Below, in pieces: positions 8,274-16,233 of a stretch of 64,000 nucleotides of DNA (position 1 is the stretch's first letter; every line of letters begins with the position of its first letter). This DNA comes from Microvirga zambiensis WSM3693. Lineage in GTDB: Bacteria; Pseudomonadota; Alphaproteobacteria; Rhizobiales; Beijerinckiaceae. The stretch lies in contig NZ_JAERQD010000021.1 of NCBI RefSeq assembly GCF_016735695.1, positions 52,369 to 116,368 on the forward strand, written 5' to 3'. The notes under the pieces are model-generated. The model made no database searches. It saw only the letters and a list, made by a program, of their open reading frames with translations, and was not told the DNA's origin. The position numbers were made by a program, and so were the translations under genes.

Positions 8274-9650
8274 TCATCGGCTCCAGACTCCTATGCGAGC
8301 TGATCGCGCTCGGTCCGCCGCAAGCGCAAGTCCCGGGGTTGCATCCGGCGCAGCCCGCCCACCGCCATTGAACAACACGACTGTGGATAGGTCCACCCCG
8401 TCGACTTGGCATCGGTAAACATCCGTTGGACCCGCAGGCTCACAATCCACTTCGCGGTCATCCAGATATTTGATCAGTTCACTGGCGCTGCGTGCATCAC
8501 CATCCGTCTGAACACCAACCAGGCGAATGGTGCGGTCCTGCAGTGAAAGTGTTGCTGCATCGACAACGTTCGGAACGCCACGAAGTCTACGGGTGGTTGC
8601 CTGAACAGTCGCCCGGGCCGGTAATGACCCCGGTGAACTGGCCCCAGGCGACGGTACGAGGCTTGCCGTACCTATCGGTTCACCTCTCGTGTTGCTCTGG
8701 GATTGTTCCGCTTTCTGATGCACGGCAGACGCGGCCTGGCTCCTTTGTCGTTCTCGCCCAAGCTCATTCTTCAATTCCTGCAATTCTTTGCGGCTGTAGG
8801 CGGCAAGGACCGCATCCTGCCCCCGCAGTCGCTGAAGGGCGTGACGCTCCTCCGCCATAACGGCAAGATCACGGGTAGCAGCGTCTGCCCGCCCGCGCTC
8901 GTTTTCAAGGGACGCCCTGAGGTCTGCCCATTGTTGAGCGGTTACTGCCGCAGAAGCGGCCTCTTGCGCCCGCAAAGCTTGAAGCGCACGCAGCTCCTCC
9001 GTAACAGTCGCAAGGTCACGGGAAAGGGCATCAGCCCGTTGCTGTTCCCGCTCTCTTGCAACTTTCAACTCTGCAAGCTCATCAGTTGTTGGCACAGCAT
9101 GTGTCGCACCCGAACTATCTGGTGCAAGTGCCACGGGCCGCCCTCTGGCACCTGGAAGAACGGTGGACCGATTGTCGTCTGGGAGGCCGAGTGCTTGTAG
9201 CTCGGCTAACAAGCTTGGCGTTTTAAGCTGGTCTTGGAGGAAAATGGCAAAGGTGGCTACATTTAGCGCCTTATCAAGGTAGCCTTCAGCTTCTTCTATT
9301 TTGCCGTCCCGAAGGAGGTGCTCGATATCCTTTGCGAGTTGCCGCCGCTCCGGTGTATCGACCAGCAAGGGCATGACATTAGGGGTATTACCAACGTCGC
9401 TAGTCTCTGTCTGATTGACCAGATTGGAGGCCCATTTGGTGGTCTGAAGAACTTGGATGTTAGAATGACTGCTCTGCTCTGTCAGTGTTCGATCCTCGGC
9501 CATCACAGGGCCACTTAACAGCGACCCTATCAGAACTGCTGCAAACGTCTTTGCGAGATCGCCACGGGCTTCCCGGGGCGCTTGGCTGAATGGCGCGATA
9601 TGCAGCCTCACGGAGCGACTTGTGAGTTCTGCAAACTTTCGTCCGCACAT
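8274..9650 (-). CDS. exported coiled-coil protein with C-terminal SNase-like domain
   Basis: This 458-residue protein has a signal peptide ending near VMA-ED (about residue 51) after a long N-terminal extension. A coiled coil covers about residues 185-300 with heptad-like repeats (REREQQRADALSRDLATVTEE, then ENERGRADAATRDLAVMAEE). A Ser/Pro linker follows. The C-terminal 95 residues (IRLVGVQTDGDARSASELIKYL ... AADRARSARIGVW) resemble a staphylococcal-nuclease-like fold, although the catalytic Arg/Glu set is not evident. GGAGGT 6 nt upstream of ATG 9650 supports the start. It is probably periplasmic. A structural role for the nuclease-like domain is inferred. Confidence 0.75.
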   Translation of the reverse strand: MCGRKFAELTSRSVRLHIAPFSQAPREARGDLAKTFAAVLIGSLLSGPVMAEDRTLTEQSSHSNIQVLQTTKWASNLVNQTETSDVGNTPNVMPLLVDTPERRQLAKDIEHLLRDGKIEEAEGYLDKALNVATFAIFLQDQLKTPSLLAELQALGLPDDNRSTVLPGARGRPVALAPDSSGATHAVPTTDELAELKVAREREQQRADALSRDLATVTEELRALQALRAQEAASAAVTAQQWADLRASLENERGRADAATRDLAVMAEERHALQRLRGQDAVLAAYSRKELQELKNELGRERQRSQAASAVHQKAEQSQSNTRGEPIGTASLVPSPGASSPGSLPARATVQATTRRLRGVPNVVDAATLSLQDRTIRLVGVQTDGDARSASELIKYLDDREVDCEPAGPTDVYRCQVDGVDLSTVVLFNGGGRAAPDATPGLALAADRARSARIGVWSR

Positions 9651-10007
9651 ATCGGACCTCCATCAGGAGCGCCCCTGTCAACTCGTAAGCCAAGGCGAGC
9701 ACCTGGGGAGCTGTTGGATCGGCATTACACAATCTCTTTGACAACAGCAGTTCCCGTTGTCACACCGCGGACAAGGCAAAAGCCAAAATCATTCGGACAC
9801 GGCAAGCTTTGGTAATAAGCCATTTATGAGCAAACGACGTTATCGTAACTTAGCTGCCCTAGGCGTCAACATAGCCAGATTTGGTAATGCCTTACGAGAA
9901 TATCGCCTTAATACCAGGCCTATATTCGCACTCGTCGCAGCAGAAACTGAATTAATTATTATCGCAGTCATGAAAGCCTTCTCGCCAGCTTCTGTGACAG
10001 CTCTCGA
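9651..10007. other. A+T-richer intergenic stretch
   Basis: There is no supported gene here. A plus-strand frame starting at 9826 continues deep into the antisense of the next gene and is judged spurious. The stretch probably contains the promoter of the minus-strand gene that starts at 9650. Confidence 0.45.
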
Positions 10008-10844
10008 TCACGGGCGTCTTTTTCTGCTCAGCACACGGCTCGTTTCGGAGACGATCACCGGCCGCTCTCCTGCGAAGCTCACAACCAACTCATGCGTCCC
10101 AACCCCACGGGAGCGTTTGTCCAGCTTGGAGTTGACAGCCTCAAAGTCAAAAGCTGAACGTACCGTGCAAGTGTTCGGTCCAGGATTGCATCGCACGTTC
10201 AATGTGTCAGGGCGATATCGATAATCTCGGTCAGGCCACCGTTGAGCGAAGCGGCGTTTCTCGGCATATAGATCTCCAAGGCTCATTCTCCTTCCGTGGA
10301 AGAGTACTCTCGGGCCGTAGAACTCTGGCGTGGTTTGAAGTGCCTGACGATTTGAAGCGGACCAGAGGTTAAGGTAATGAATTGCCAAGCTCTGCGCGGC
10401 TTGCTCCTGAGAGCTTGACCGTCCTCGAACCGGATGCGGCCGAATTGCTATGTCAGAAGTGCTCTTTGGCGCGCCTCTGGCTTCCGAGGTAGATCGAGGA
10501 TTTTGCTGCCGTGGAACAGCCTGAAATGGAGCGGACGGCCCCTGCTGCTCGGAATGCTCGAATGAGGCCCCCTCTGTTATGGCCTTGGATTTCAAATGAA
10601 CAGCACTGCGAGAAGAGCTTGGCCCCGCCTGTGATGCTGGAGCCGCAATTGCCGGTACCGAAGAGGTCCTCGCTTGAGAGGGAGGCTCCGCTGAAGGGCT
10701 CTGCTCGGTCGGTTGCGCTGAAAGCGCAGACAGATCGGCAGGCGGGTCAACCCAAGCTCCTCTCGTTTGCCCGAGTGCTGCAGAGCCTAGGAGGACGGCA
10801 GGAACGACAATAGCTTTCCAAGCTTGCCTGCATATAGCTCGCAT
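10008..10844 (-). CDS. exported protein with C-terminal NTF2-like domain
   Basis: This is a 278-residue protein with an N-terminal signal peptide (MRAICRQAWKAIVVPAVLLG ... ALGQ). A long Ser/Pro/Ala-rich linker (about residues 40-145) follows. The C-terminal globular domain (SLAIHYLNLWSASNRQALQT ... YAEKRRFAQRWPDRDYRY) has the pattern of SnoaL/NTF2-like folds found at the ends of many rhizobial periplasmic proteins. The start at 10844 is chosen because GGAG lies 6 nt upstream; an ATG at 10856 and a longer frame to 10997 are alternatives. Substrate or partner is unknown. Confidence 0.75.
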   Translation of the reverse strand: MRAICRQAWKAIVVPAVLLGSAALGQTRGAWVDPPADLSALSAQPTEQSPSAEPPSQARTSSVPAIAAPASQAGPSSSRSAVHLKSKAITEGASFEHSEQQGPSAPFQAVPRQQNPRSTSEARGAPKSTSDIAIRPHPVRGRSSSQEQAAQSLAIHYLNLWSASNRQALQTTPEFYGPRVLFHGRRMSLGDLYAEKRRFAQRWPDRDYRYRPDTLNVRCNPGPNTCTVRSAFDFEAVNSKLDKRSRGVGTHELVVSFAGERPVIVSETSRVLSRKRRP

Positions 10845-10856
10845 GACGCTCTCCAT

Positions 10857-11308
10857 AGGTCCGAGGGACTGATAAGCGTAACTGAAGGCAACCTGCCCAA
10901 GTCCCATTCTGGCACAGAAAAGCAGTTGAACGCGCAATTCGGGCGAAAGAAGGCTCGCCTGCAAGTACTTAAGCTGTCGCGTTCTTGCAGCGTGCAATTG
11001 ACAGCCCGATGCACTGTAGATAACTCGCCACCATTTCGTCTATATCTGCATCGGGTGATGCCGTTGAAAACTCGCGCACGAGCCGCCGGGCAGCTATAGG
11101 TCGTAAGGAGCCGATCGCGCAGCTCTGCAACTGTTACGCATTCACCTGATTTTGGGCTACCGACTTACATGTGTTAACGCGCGCTGTCCTCAGCACAGTC
11201 ATGATTTCAGTGAGCAGGTTCTGCAGCCTGTTCCTCCTATGGAGCCCTGCCGGGAAACCTCCCCCGGCAGGGCTCTCGCAACCGAGTATGGAAGGTTGAC
11301 GCCTGCCG
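10857..11308. other. intergenic stretch, no gene seen
   Basis: Only short overlapping frames without ribosome binding sites are present. A small inverted repeat (CCCTGCCGGG..., near 11244-11275, CTCCCCCGGCAGGG) could form a hairpin. Nothing else stands out. Confidence 0.4.
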
Positions 11309-11716
11309 ATGTCCGCACCATCCCGCAAGAGGCATGAAATCGGCTCGGTTTGTGCGAATGATGAGCAGGATCTGCGTGACTGCCCTTACAATCTCTTTCG
11401 AAATATCGACCGGCCAGAGTTGCTATGTGCAATCCCGTTGGATCGACCTGTTCCGGGTTTCATCACGCGGGAACAGTGGACTTTTTGGAGCGCTCTGCAT
11501 GCTAGTGACCCTCATCCGCCAGGGTTTCGCCCTCAGGCGGCACGAAGCGGCGCATTGCTCAATGGCTTTTACTTGTTTCAGCTCACATTTCTGGAAGGGC
11601 TGCCAGAGGAGAGGACAGCTCGCAGCTCGTTGACGAGTTATGACGATGCTATCAAGCAGCACATAATCGCAGCCCTGCGGAAGATCCCAGATCGCAAATC
11701 CAATCGAAGTAAGTAG
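11309..11716 (+). CDS. hypothetical protein
   Basis: This 135-residue protein (MSAPSRKRHEIGSVCANDEQ...) has a compact central region (FRNIDRPELLCAIPLDRPVPG then EQWTFWSALHASD) and a basic, helical C-terminus. The composition looks like a soluble globular protein. The start codon is uncertain because no strong ribosome binding site precedes 11309. No domain family was recognised. Confidence 0.55.
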   Translation: MSAPSRKRHEIGSVCANDEQDLRDCPYNLFRNIDRPELLCAIPLDRPVPGFITREQWTFWSALHASDPHPPGFRPQAARSGALLNGFYLFQLTFLEGLPEERTARSSLTSYDDAIKQHIIAALRKIPDRKSNRSK

Positions 11717-11764
11717 ATCGGTCGGAGATGTTTCTGGGCAATTCCTCCAAGCGTCAGCTGAAGC

Positions 11765-12517
11765 TCATGCTGCCGCCTCGTCCCGTCTGAGATGCAGATA
11801 GGTCAGATCAAAGTCGCCTGCTTCCTTCAACCGCTCCCAGTCGGGAATGCTCAAGCGGCTACCGTTGGACTTGATCAGGCCATCGGCGCGCAATTGCTGC
11901 ATCACCCGGTTGACGTGAACCGCCGTGATGCCAAGGGCATCGGCAAACTCGACCTGTGTAATGGGCAGTTCACAAGCATGGTCCTCTGCCAGTCCCACAA
12001 CCCGCAGGCGCACCAGCAGCTCACACAGGATATGCGCCATGCGATGATAGGCTTCGCGGCGTCCGACATTGAGCACCCACTCACGAAAGATGGCGCCTTC
12101 GACGAGACATTCGCGCCAGAAGGCCGCAGCGATCCGCGGATGGCGCGTGCAGAGATCCCATAAAGCCTCATGTTGGATGAAGCCAACGGTGCACGGGGTC
12201 AGGGTCGCCACGCTGATGTCCAGCACTTTCAGGTGCAGGCTCTGCAGGTCCGGCATGTCACCGGCGATGCTGAAGGTCACGATCTGGCGCTTGCCGTCTC
12301 CGGTCATCTTGTAGGTGCAGGTGAAGCCGCTCAGGATTGCGAACGACCGGGAGGGGCGGTCACCTTCCCGCACAATGTCCTGATCCTCCTTGAGGGCGGC
12401 CACCTGCATCGGCAGGTCCTGCAGGGCTTGCCGCTCCTCATCGTTGAGCGGGAAGATGCTCTCCAGCTTGCGGATCAGCGGATGATAACCGGGCGAGAGT
12501 AAAGGTGCGGGCACCAT
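11765..12517 (-). CDS. Crp/Fnr family transcriptional regulator
   Basis: This 250-residue cytoplasmic regulator has an N-terminal cyclic-nucleotide-binding-like beta barrel (about residues 20-130, QDIVREGDRPSRSFAILSGF). A long dimerisation helix follows. The C-terminal winged helix (about 165-235) has the recognition segment QVEFADALGITAVHVNRVMQ. It lacks the N-terminal cysteines of oxygen-sensing FNR proteins, so the ligand is unknown. Many Methylobacteriaceae carry several paralogues of this kind. It is divergent from the response regulator at 12723, and an 8-bp palindrome lies between the two starts. Confidence 0.88.
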   Translation of the reverse strand: MVPAPLLSPGYHPLIRKLESIFPLNDEERQALQDLPMQVAALKEDQDIVREGDRPSRSFAILSGFTCTYKMTGDGKRQIVTFSIAGDMPDLQSLHLKVLDISVATLTPCTVGFIQHEALWDLCTRHPRIAAAFWRECLVEGAIFREWVLNVGRREAYHRMAHILCELLVRLRVVGLAEDHACELPITQVEFADALGITAVHVNRVMQQLRADGLIKSNGSRLSIPDWERLKEAGDFDLTYLHLRRDEAAA

Positions 12518-12599
12518 GCTGCTTCTCCTTTGTCGGCGGAAGCATTTCCGGAGATCAGCACCTAAAACGTGGCCATAGATGGTGATAAAGCCAGCGTTT

Positions 12600-12617
12600 C
12601 AGACATTTGAATGTCTG
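12600..12617. promoter_or_regulatory. 8-bp palindrome between divergent regulators
   Basis: CAGACATT and AATGTCTG form a perfect inverted repeat around a TG centre. It lies in the 205-bp gap between the Crp/Fnr gene and the divergent response regulator gene. It is a plausible operator, possibly for the Crp/Fnr protein itself, but it does not match the FNR consensus. Confidence 0.45.
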
Positions 12618-12722
12618 TCGTTGATCTATGTTACTTTTCTGGTGGGCGCAAGAACGATTTGGTACGGCCCAGATCCACTTAAGTGAATGCTGGCTGCTTT
12701 CTCCTCCCTTAACCAGGAGATC

Positions 12723-13130
12723 ATGAGCACAGAGATAAATGATCATCCTCGCTGCCTGGTTATCGAAGACCAGACACTGATTGCCATGTCGATCGAGACC
12801 TACCTTGAAGAGGCCGGGATAGGCGTGGAGACCGTGAGTTCCATGGCCGAGGCGCGAGCATGGCTGGAAGCCAATATTGCCGACGTCGCCATTGTCGACT
12901 TCATGCTCAAGGATGGCCCTGCCACAGCACTGGCGCGCGAGCTCAACAGTCGTGCGATCCCCTTCGTCATCTACTCTGGATATCCTCGAGGCGATAGGAT
13001 GCCATCCGAGCTTCGGGCCGCGCCGTGGCTTGAGAAGCCGACCGGCCGGGATGATCTGCTGAAGATGGTACTGAAAACCCTCATGGCCGGGTCAGGTCGT
13101 GGGCACTCTGAACCTACTATGCATTCTTGA
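12723..13130 (+). CDS. single-domain response regulator
   Basis: This 135-residue receiver protein consists only of a CheY-like domain. It has acidic residues in VIEDQT near the N-terminus and a phospho-accepting Asp in ADVAIVDFMLKDG (about residue 60). The conserved Lys lies in PWLEKP (about 110). There is no output domain, as expected for an adaptor in phosphorelays. AGGAGA precedes ATG 12723, favouring it over an upstream frame start. The partner kinase is not known; the HWE kinase at 25647-26816 is one candidate within the island. Confidence 0.85.
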   Translation: MSTEINDHPRCLVIEDQTLIAMSIETYLEEAGIGVETVSSMAEARAWLEANIADVAIVDFMLKDGPATALARELNSRAIPFVIYSGYPRGDRMPSELRAAPWLEKPTGRDDLLKMVLKTLMAGSGRGHSEPTMHS

Positions 13131-13322
13131 TCCGAGTACCATTGCCCAATCATGGAAGACGCCCGAGCTGAAATTCATCACTCCCTTTGGCCAGAGTGTT
13201 TCATGTCGGCTGCGATGAGAATTCACGGGAGACCTGTGCGGACGGCGCTACGTTCATCAAACAACGAACCATAGCATCTTTTGCGCATTGGTAAGCGAGG
13301 AACTTGATCGGAGGTACAGAGC

Positions 13323-13481
13323 ATGGATGTGTTCCGCCCCGACAAGGCGGCCGAGTATCGCCAGCAGGCTGAGAAGATCCGCATCCTTGCAGAGCAGGTC
13401 TCGCTCCTTGAGGCCAAGTTTCACTTGTTCGAGGTCGCCCAGCACTTGGAAGGATTGGCGGCGGACGCGGATGGCCGATAG
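13323..13481 (+). CDS. small hypothetical protein (52 residues)
   Basis: A short frame starts MDVFRPDKAAEYRQQAEKIR and ends ADADGR. GGAGGT lies 8 nt before the ATG, an excellent ribosome binding site. The product is a single amphipathic, charged helix pair, suggestive of a small coiled-coil protein. It sits between two response regulator loci on the same strand. No family was recognised. Confidence 0.6.
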   Translation: MDVFRPDKAAEYRQQAEKIRILAEQVSLLEAKFHLFEVAQHLEGLAADADGR

Positions 13482-13557
13482 ACCACTCCCAAATCCCTTG
13501 TTGAGCAAAAGGTCGCGAGTTTCCTGTTAACCCCGTGTTGACAACACCTTCGGTACG

Positions 13558-13582
13558 GGAACCAAGGCTACGCTTAGCCGTT
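13558..13582 (+). promoter_or_regulatory. EcfG-type (general stress response) promoter
   Basis: GGAAC at 13558-13562 and CGTT at 13579-13582 are separated by exactly 16 nt. That is the consensus recognised by the alphaproteobacterial sigma factor EcfG. The predicted transcript would start about 30 nt before the response regulator at 13618. This links that locus to the PhyR-NepR-EcfG stress response, although the regulator itself appears frameshifted. Confidence 0.72.
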
Positions 13583-13617
13583 GAGGTTCCGCTGGGTATC
13601 TGAGGATCACTGCTCAC

Positions 13618-14027
13618 ATGTCAGTTTTCGAGCCCCGGATCGCCGTCCTCGTCGTTGAGGACGAGACCCTCGTTCGGATGTTTATGGCCGACTTCCTCGA
13701 AGAGGCAGAGTTCAAGGTTTTCCAGGCCGTCAACGCCGACGAGGCTCTCACCGTTCTTCAGGCCCGTCCCGACATCCAGGTGGTGGTCACCGACATCGAG
13801 ATGCCGGCAGGTTCCATGAACGGCCTACCCTGGCTCGGACCATTCAGGAGCGATGGCCGAGCCTTGGCGTCGTCATGACATCAGGACGGGAGCGCCCTGG
13901 TCCTGACGACCTGTCCGACAAAATCGCGTTCCTCGCCAAGCCCTTTCTCCCCGACACCGTCATCAACGTGATCCAGCAATTGGCCACGCCGCAGGTGATC
14001 GAGCCGTCGCTGGCTCAGCGCGCCTAA
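13618..14027 (+). pseudogene. response regulator, frameshifted
   Basis: The frame begins MSVFEPRIAVLVVEDETLVR and keeps the phospho-acceptor region VVVTDIEMPAGSMNGL. It then slips at about 13826-13835, leading to a stop at 13878. In the +1 frame the receiver domain continues without interruption (LARTIQERWPSLGVVMTSGR ... IAFLAKPFLPDTVINVIQQL) to a stop at 14025-14027. A single-base indel therefore explains the break. It could be a true mutation or a sequencing error. The undamaged product would be a receiver-only protein of about 136 residues. An EcfG-type promoter lies upstream. Confidence 0.8.
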
Positions 14028-14041
14028 CCCTCTGTCCTAAG

Positions 14042-14269
14042 TCAGTGGATCGTAGGTTCCAGGGGGATCGATACGAGAGTATGGCCGGAGGGACCCACGA
14101 TATCGAGCCGCCAGCCCTGCCATGATGTATCGAGATTGGTCGCCTCGTTCCTGATGTCCTCAATGGCCTGCAACGCCATTTCGCGCGCTGTGTCCAAATC
14201 AGAGACCTCGATGCCGATGTCGTCCAGAATGGTCTCATGACCGTTCGCCAAGTGGAAGTAGCAGCGCAT
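14042..14269 (-). CDS. DUF6894 family protein
   Basis: This 75-residue protein begins MRCYFHLANGHETILDDIGI. It carries the pattern of DUF6894: an N-terminal beta strand with Tyr-Phe-His, then a segment ending in D(L/T)xxAREMALQAI. These small proteins are abundant in Methylobacteriaceae and related groups; function is unknown. The gene is convergent with the broken response regulator, with 14 bp between stops. Confidence 0.82.
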   Translation of the reverse strand: MRCYFHLANGHETILDDIGIEVSDLDTAREMALQAIEDIRNEATNLDTSWQGWRLDIVGPSGHTLVSIPLEPTIH

Positions 14270-14514
14270 CGACAGTCTCAGGCTTTGAAGCAGCCTAGGC
14301 CGCCCGATGAAGACCTTGGCGGCATCGATACTGCTAAGGTCTCATGGTGGTATCTAGCTGCCTGCCCGAACTTTGCCAATACGACTACTTGCCGATCCCC
14401 CGGGATGGAATAAAAGCCGCGCCCGTTCCGTTAACCTACCTTATGTCAGTCAATTTACTGAGATGGTATCGCAATGGTATCAGCGACTCGCAGTAGTTCG
14501 GAAAGTCCGCCAAA

Positions 14515-14784
14515 ATGGAGACCAGCACTAGCAAGATACCGGCCGCAGCGGAACCGTGGAGCGTTCCTATGGCGGCGGTTCTGGGCTTCATGGCCGGCAT
14601 CTTCATTGCCACCATCCATCACTTTAGCCATGACCATGCCGGCTACACCTCCGCAGCCCTGAGCGAGCATTTCGTCCCCCGCTTGATCGCCACTGTTTCG
14701 GCCTGTGCGCTGCTGTTTGCGCTCATCGCTGCCGTCCGTAACTGGCGCCTGCAGAAGTCAGGATTTCAAGATTGGTCTTTTTGA
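14515..14784 (+). CDS. small two-pass membrane protein
   Basis: This 89-residue protein has two hydrophobic helices: about residues 18-36 (VPMAAVLGFMAGIFIATIHH) and about 56-76 (LIATVSACALLFALIAAV). A His-rich loop (HHFSHDHAGY) lies between them. The layout fits an inner-membrane protein. Metal binding by the loop histidines is possible but not shown. The stop is followed after 13 nt by the next gene on the same strand. Confidence 0.65.
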   Translation: METSTSKIPAAAEPWSVPMAAVLGFMAGIFIATIHHFSHDHAGYTSAALSEHFVPRLIATVSACALLFALIAAVRNWRLQKSGFQDWSF

Positions 14785-14797
14785 CAAACCAGCGATC

Positions 14798-15016
14798 ATG
14801 AAAGCGACGGACCTGCAAAACAGACCGGCGTACCTAGCCCCTGGAGAGACGCTGCTGCTCCCGATGGCCGAGGTCGAGGAGGCTTTCCATGCCTTTCTAA
14901 CCTCTGAGGAGCGCCGCGACGCGGCGGTCGGGCTAGCCGTGTTGTACCGATGCTCGCACACGGCTTGCGAGATGGACGAAAGCCACATTCTCATCACCTG
15001 TTACGACGATCGATAG
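14798..15016 (+). CDS. hypothetical protein
   Basis: This is a 72-residue soluble protein starting MKATDLQNRPAYLAPGETLL. It has an acidic helical middle (EVEEAFHAFLTSEERRDA) and two cysteines in CSHTACEMDE. It probably forms an operon with the membrane protein 13 nt upstream. No family was recognised. Confidence 0.52.
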   Translation: MKATDLQNRPAYLAPGETLLLPMAEVEEAFHAFLTSEERRDAAVGLAVLYRCSHTACEMDESHILITCYDDR

Positions 15017-15145
15017 AATGGACAGCGCAGGGCGGATTTTATGGACCTTCGGCATAGCCGCGCTTTGGAGAACAAAGATCACCGTCTCATGGGAACGCTG
15101 TTGGTCAGAGGAGGATTAATTCTCGGTCCTACCCTGGAGGCAACA

Positions 15146-15430
15146 ATGATCGGCTTCAGAATTTCCGCAGCAGCAGTGTTCTTGGTTGGCCTTACGCTCT
15201 CTGTCACCGCAGCCGAGAGCACCACAACCGAGAACATGAACTCTGATACATTCCGGCAGCACCATCTCTGGTCCCAGAAATTCGATAATTTCACAGATCC
15301 TGAGACAACCGGGTCAGTCGATTCCTCGCCGCTCTCAACCACGGATACGAGTCGCCCAGAATGTGTTCCCGCAGGGTTGAAGTTCAGCGATCCCCCTCTT
15401 CCCGATTGGCGTATCAGGTCTTGTTCCTAG
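15146..15430 (+). CDS. small exported protein
   Basis: This 94-residue product has a signal peptide (MIGFRISAAAVFLVGLTLSV-TAA) and a short Ser/Thr-rich mature part. GGAGGC lies 5 nt before ATG 15146, so this start is preferred to the longer frame from 15041. The mature chain contains NMNSDTFRQHHLWSQKFDNF and FTDPETTGSVDSS; no domain was recognised. It is probably periplasmic. Confidence 0.6.
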   Translation: MIGFRISAAAVFLVGLTLSVTAAESTTTENMNSDTFRQHHLWSQKFDNFTDPETTGSVDSSPLSTTDTSRPECVPAGLKFSDPPLPDWRIRSCS

Positions 15431-15716
15431 CCCATGAGGCCTGATAAAACCAATCTTGACAGTGCCGCGGTGACGGGGATCGGACGCCTCGTCGCCATCA
15501 CCTGCTTGGCCTCGCCCGCTGGCTCGGTCGGTGCTTCTGTCGAGCCATACTGACAAGACTGCACCGGGATTCAAGCGCACAAGAGAAAAACCGCGCCTGA
15601 TTCTTTTGAACCTAGACGCGGCTCCGGCCCGCAATCGCCCCAACGGGAGACCGTTATCTAAGAATTAACCTCGGCTTGCATGCAGCTCGCGCTCGAAAAT
15701 CATCTGGCAGCTCTGG

Positions 15717-15815
15717 GGAACCAAGACGCCGCACGTATGTTGATAGTCCTCTGGCTCTCTTCTGCCCCTATGGGCCAGGCCCTAAAGCGCCCTTCTCACG
15801 AGGGGCGCTTTTTTT
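15717..15815 (+). ncRNA. candidate small RNA: promoter-like motif followed by terminator
   Basis: GGAAC at 15717 and TGTT at 15738 are 16 nt apart, one base from the EcfG consensus. A Rho-independent terminator lies at 15784-15815. The implied transcript is about 65-70 nt and contains no convincing reading frame. This is a prediction from motif spacing only. Confidence 0.3.
15784..15815 (+). terminator. Rho-independent terminator
   Basis: AAAGCGCCC pairs with GGGCGCTTT around a 10-nt loop and is followed by a run of T. No supported protein gene ends just upstream, which suggests it terminates a non-coding transcript. Confidence 0.75.
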
Positions 15816-16233
15816 GTGTTCAAGTCAGGGTTGGGCTGAGGCGGCCGCTCTCCAGCAAGCTAGGATATCGACCTGGCCGAGTTCTCGTTTGCTCGTCGCG
15901 CAGAAAGAGGCGTACCGGAGACCGTCGACGCGAGCCCGCTGCGTTGCAAACCTCACCTGCGGCATTGCGGCCGGGATTCAGGCTAGCCTTCCGGTCGTAT
16001 ACTCGCGAGCAACCGCCTGATAAGCGCACCGGTTCCGCTCCGCCCAAGATGAGATGCCTGATAACATTGAAAGGGCGCGGCCGTGGGACTAACGACCAAG
16101 AACTGGCGCACGCGAGAGCCTGCGCCCGCGAGTTGACCGGGAGGCTTGCACCCGCTCCGAACGGGCGGACAACGCGACCGATACGCTGGTGAATGCGCGA
16201 CGAGCGCGTGCCAGAAGCCCATCGCCGACTTTT
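15816..16233. other. gap without a gene
   Basis: Frames on both strands are Arg/Pro-rich and lack ribosome binding sites. I see no feature other than the G+C-rich repeat-poor sequence up to the stop of the flavoprotein gene. Confidence 0.45.

Noticed and set aside
9757..10224. 155-codon plus-strand frame
   Set aside because: Over 200 bp are antisense to the NTF2-like exported protein, and the product has no domain character.
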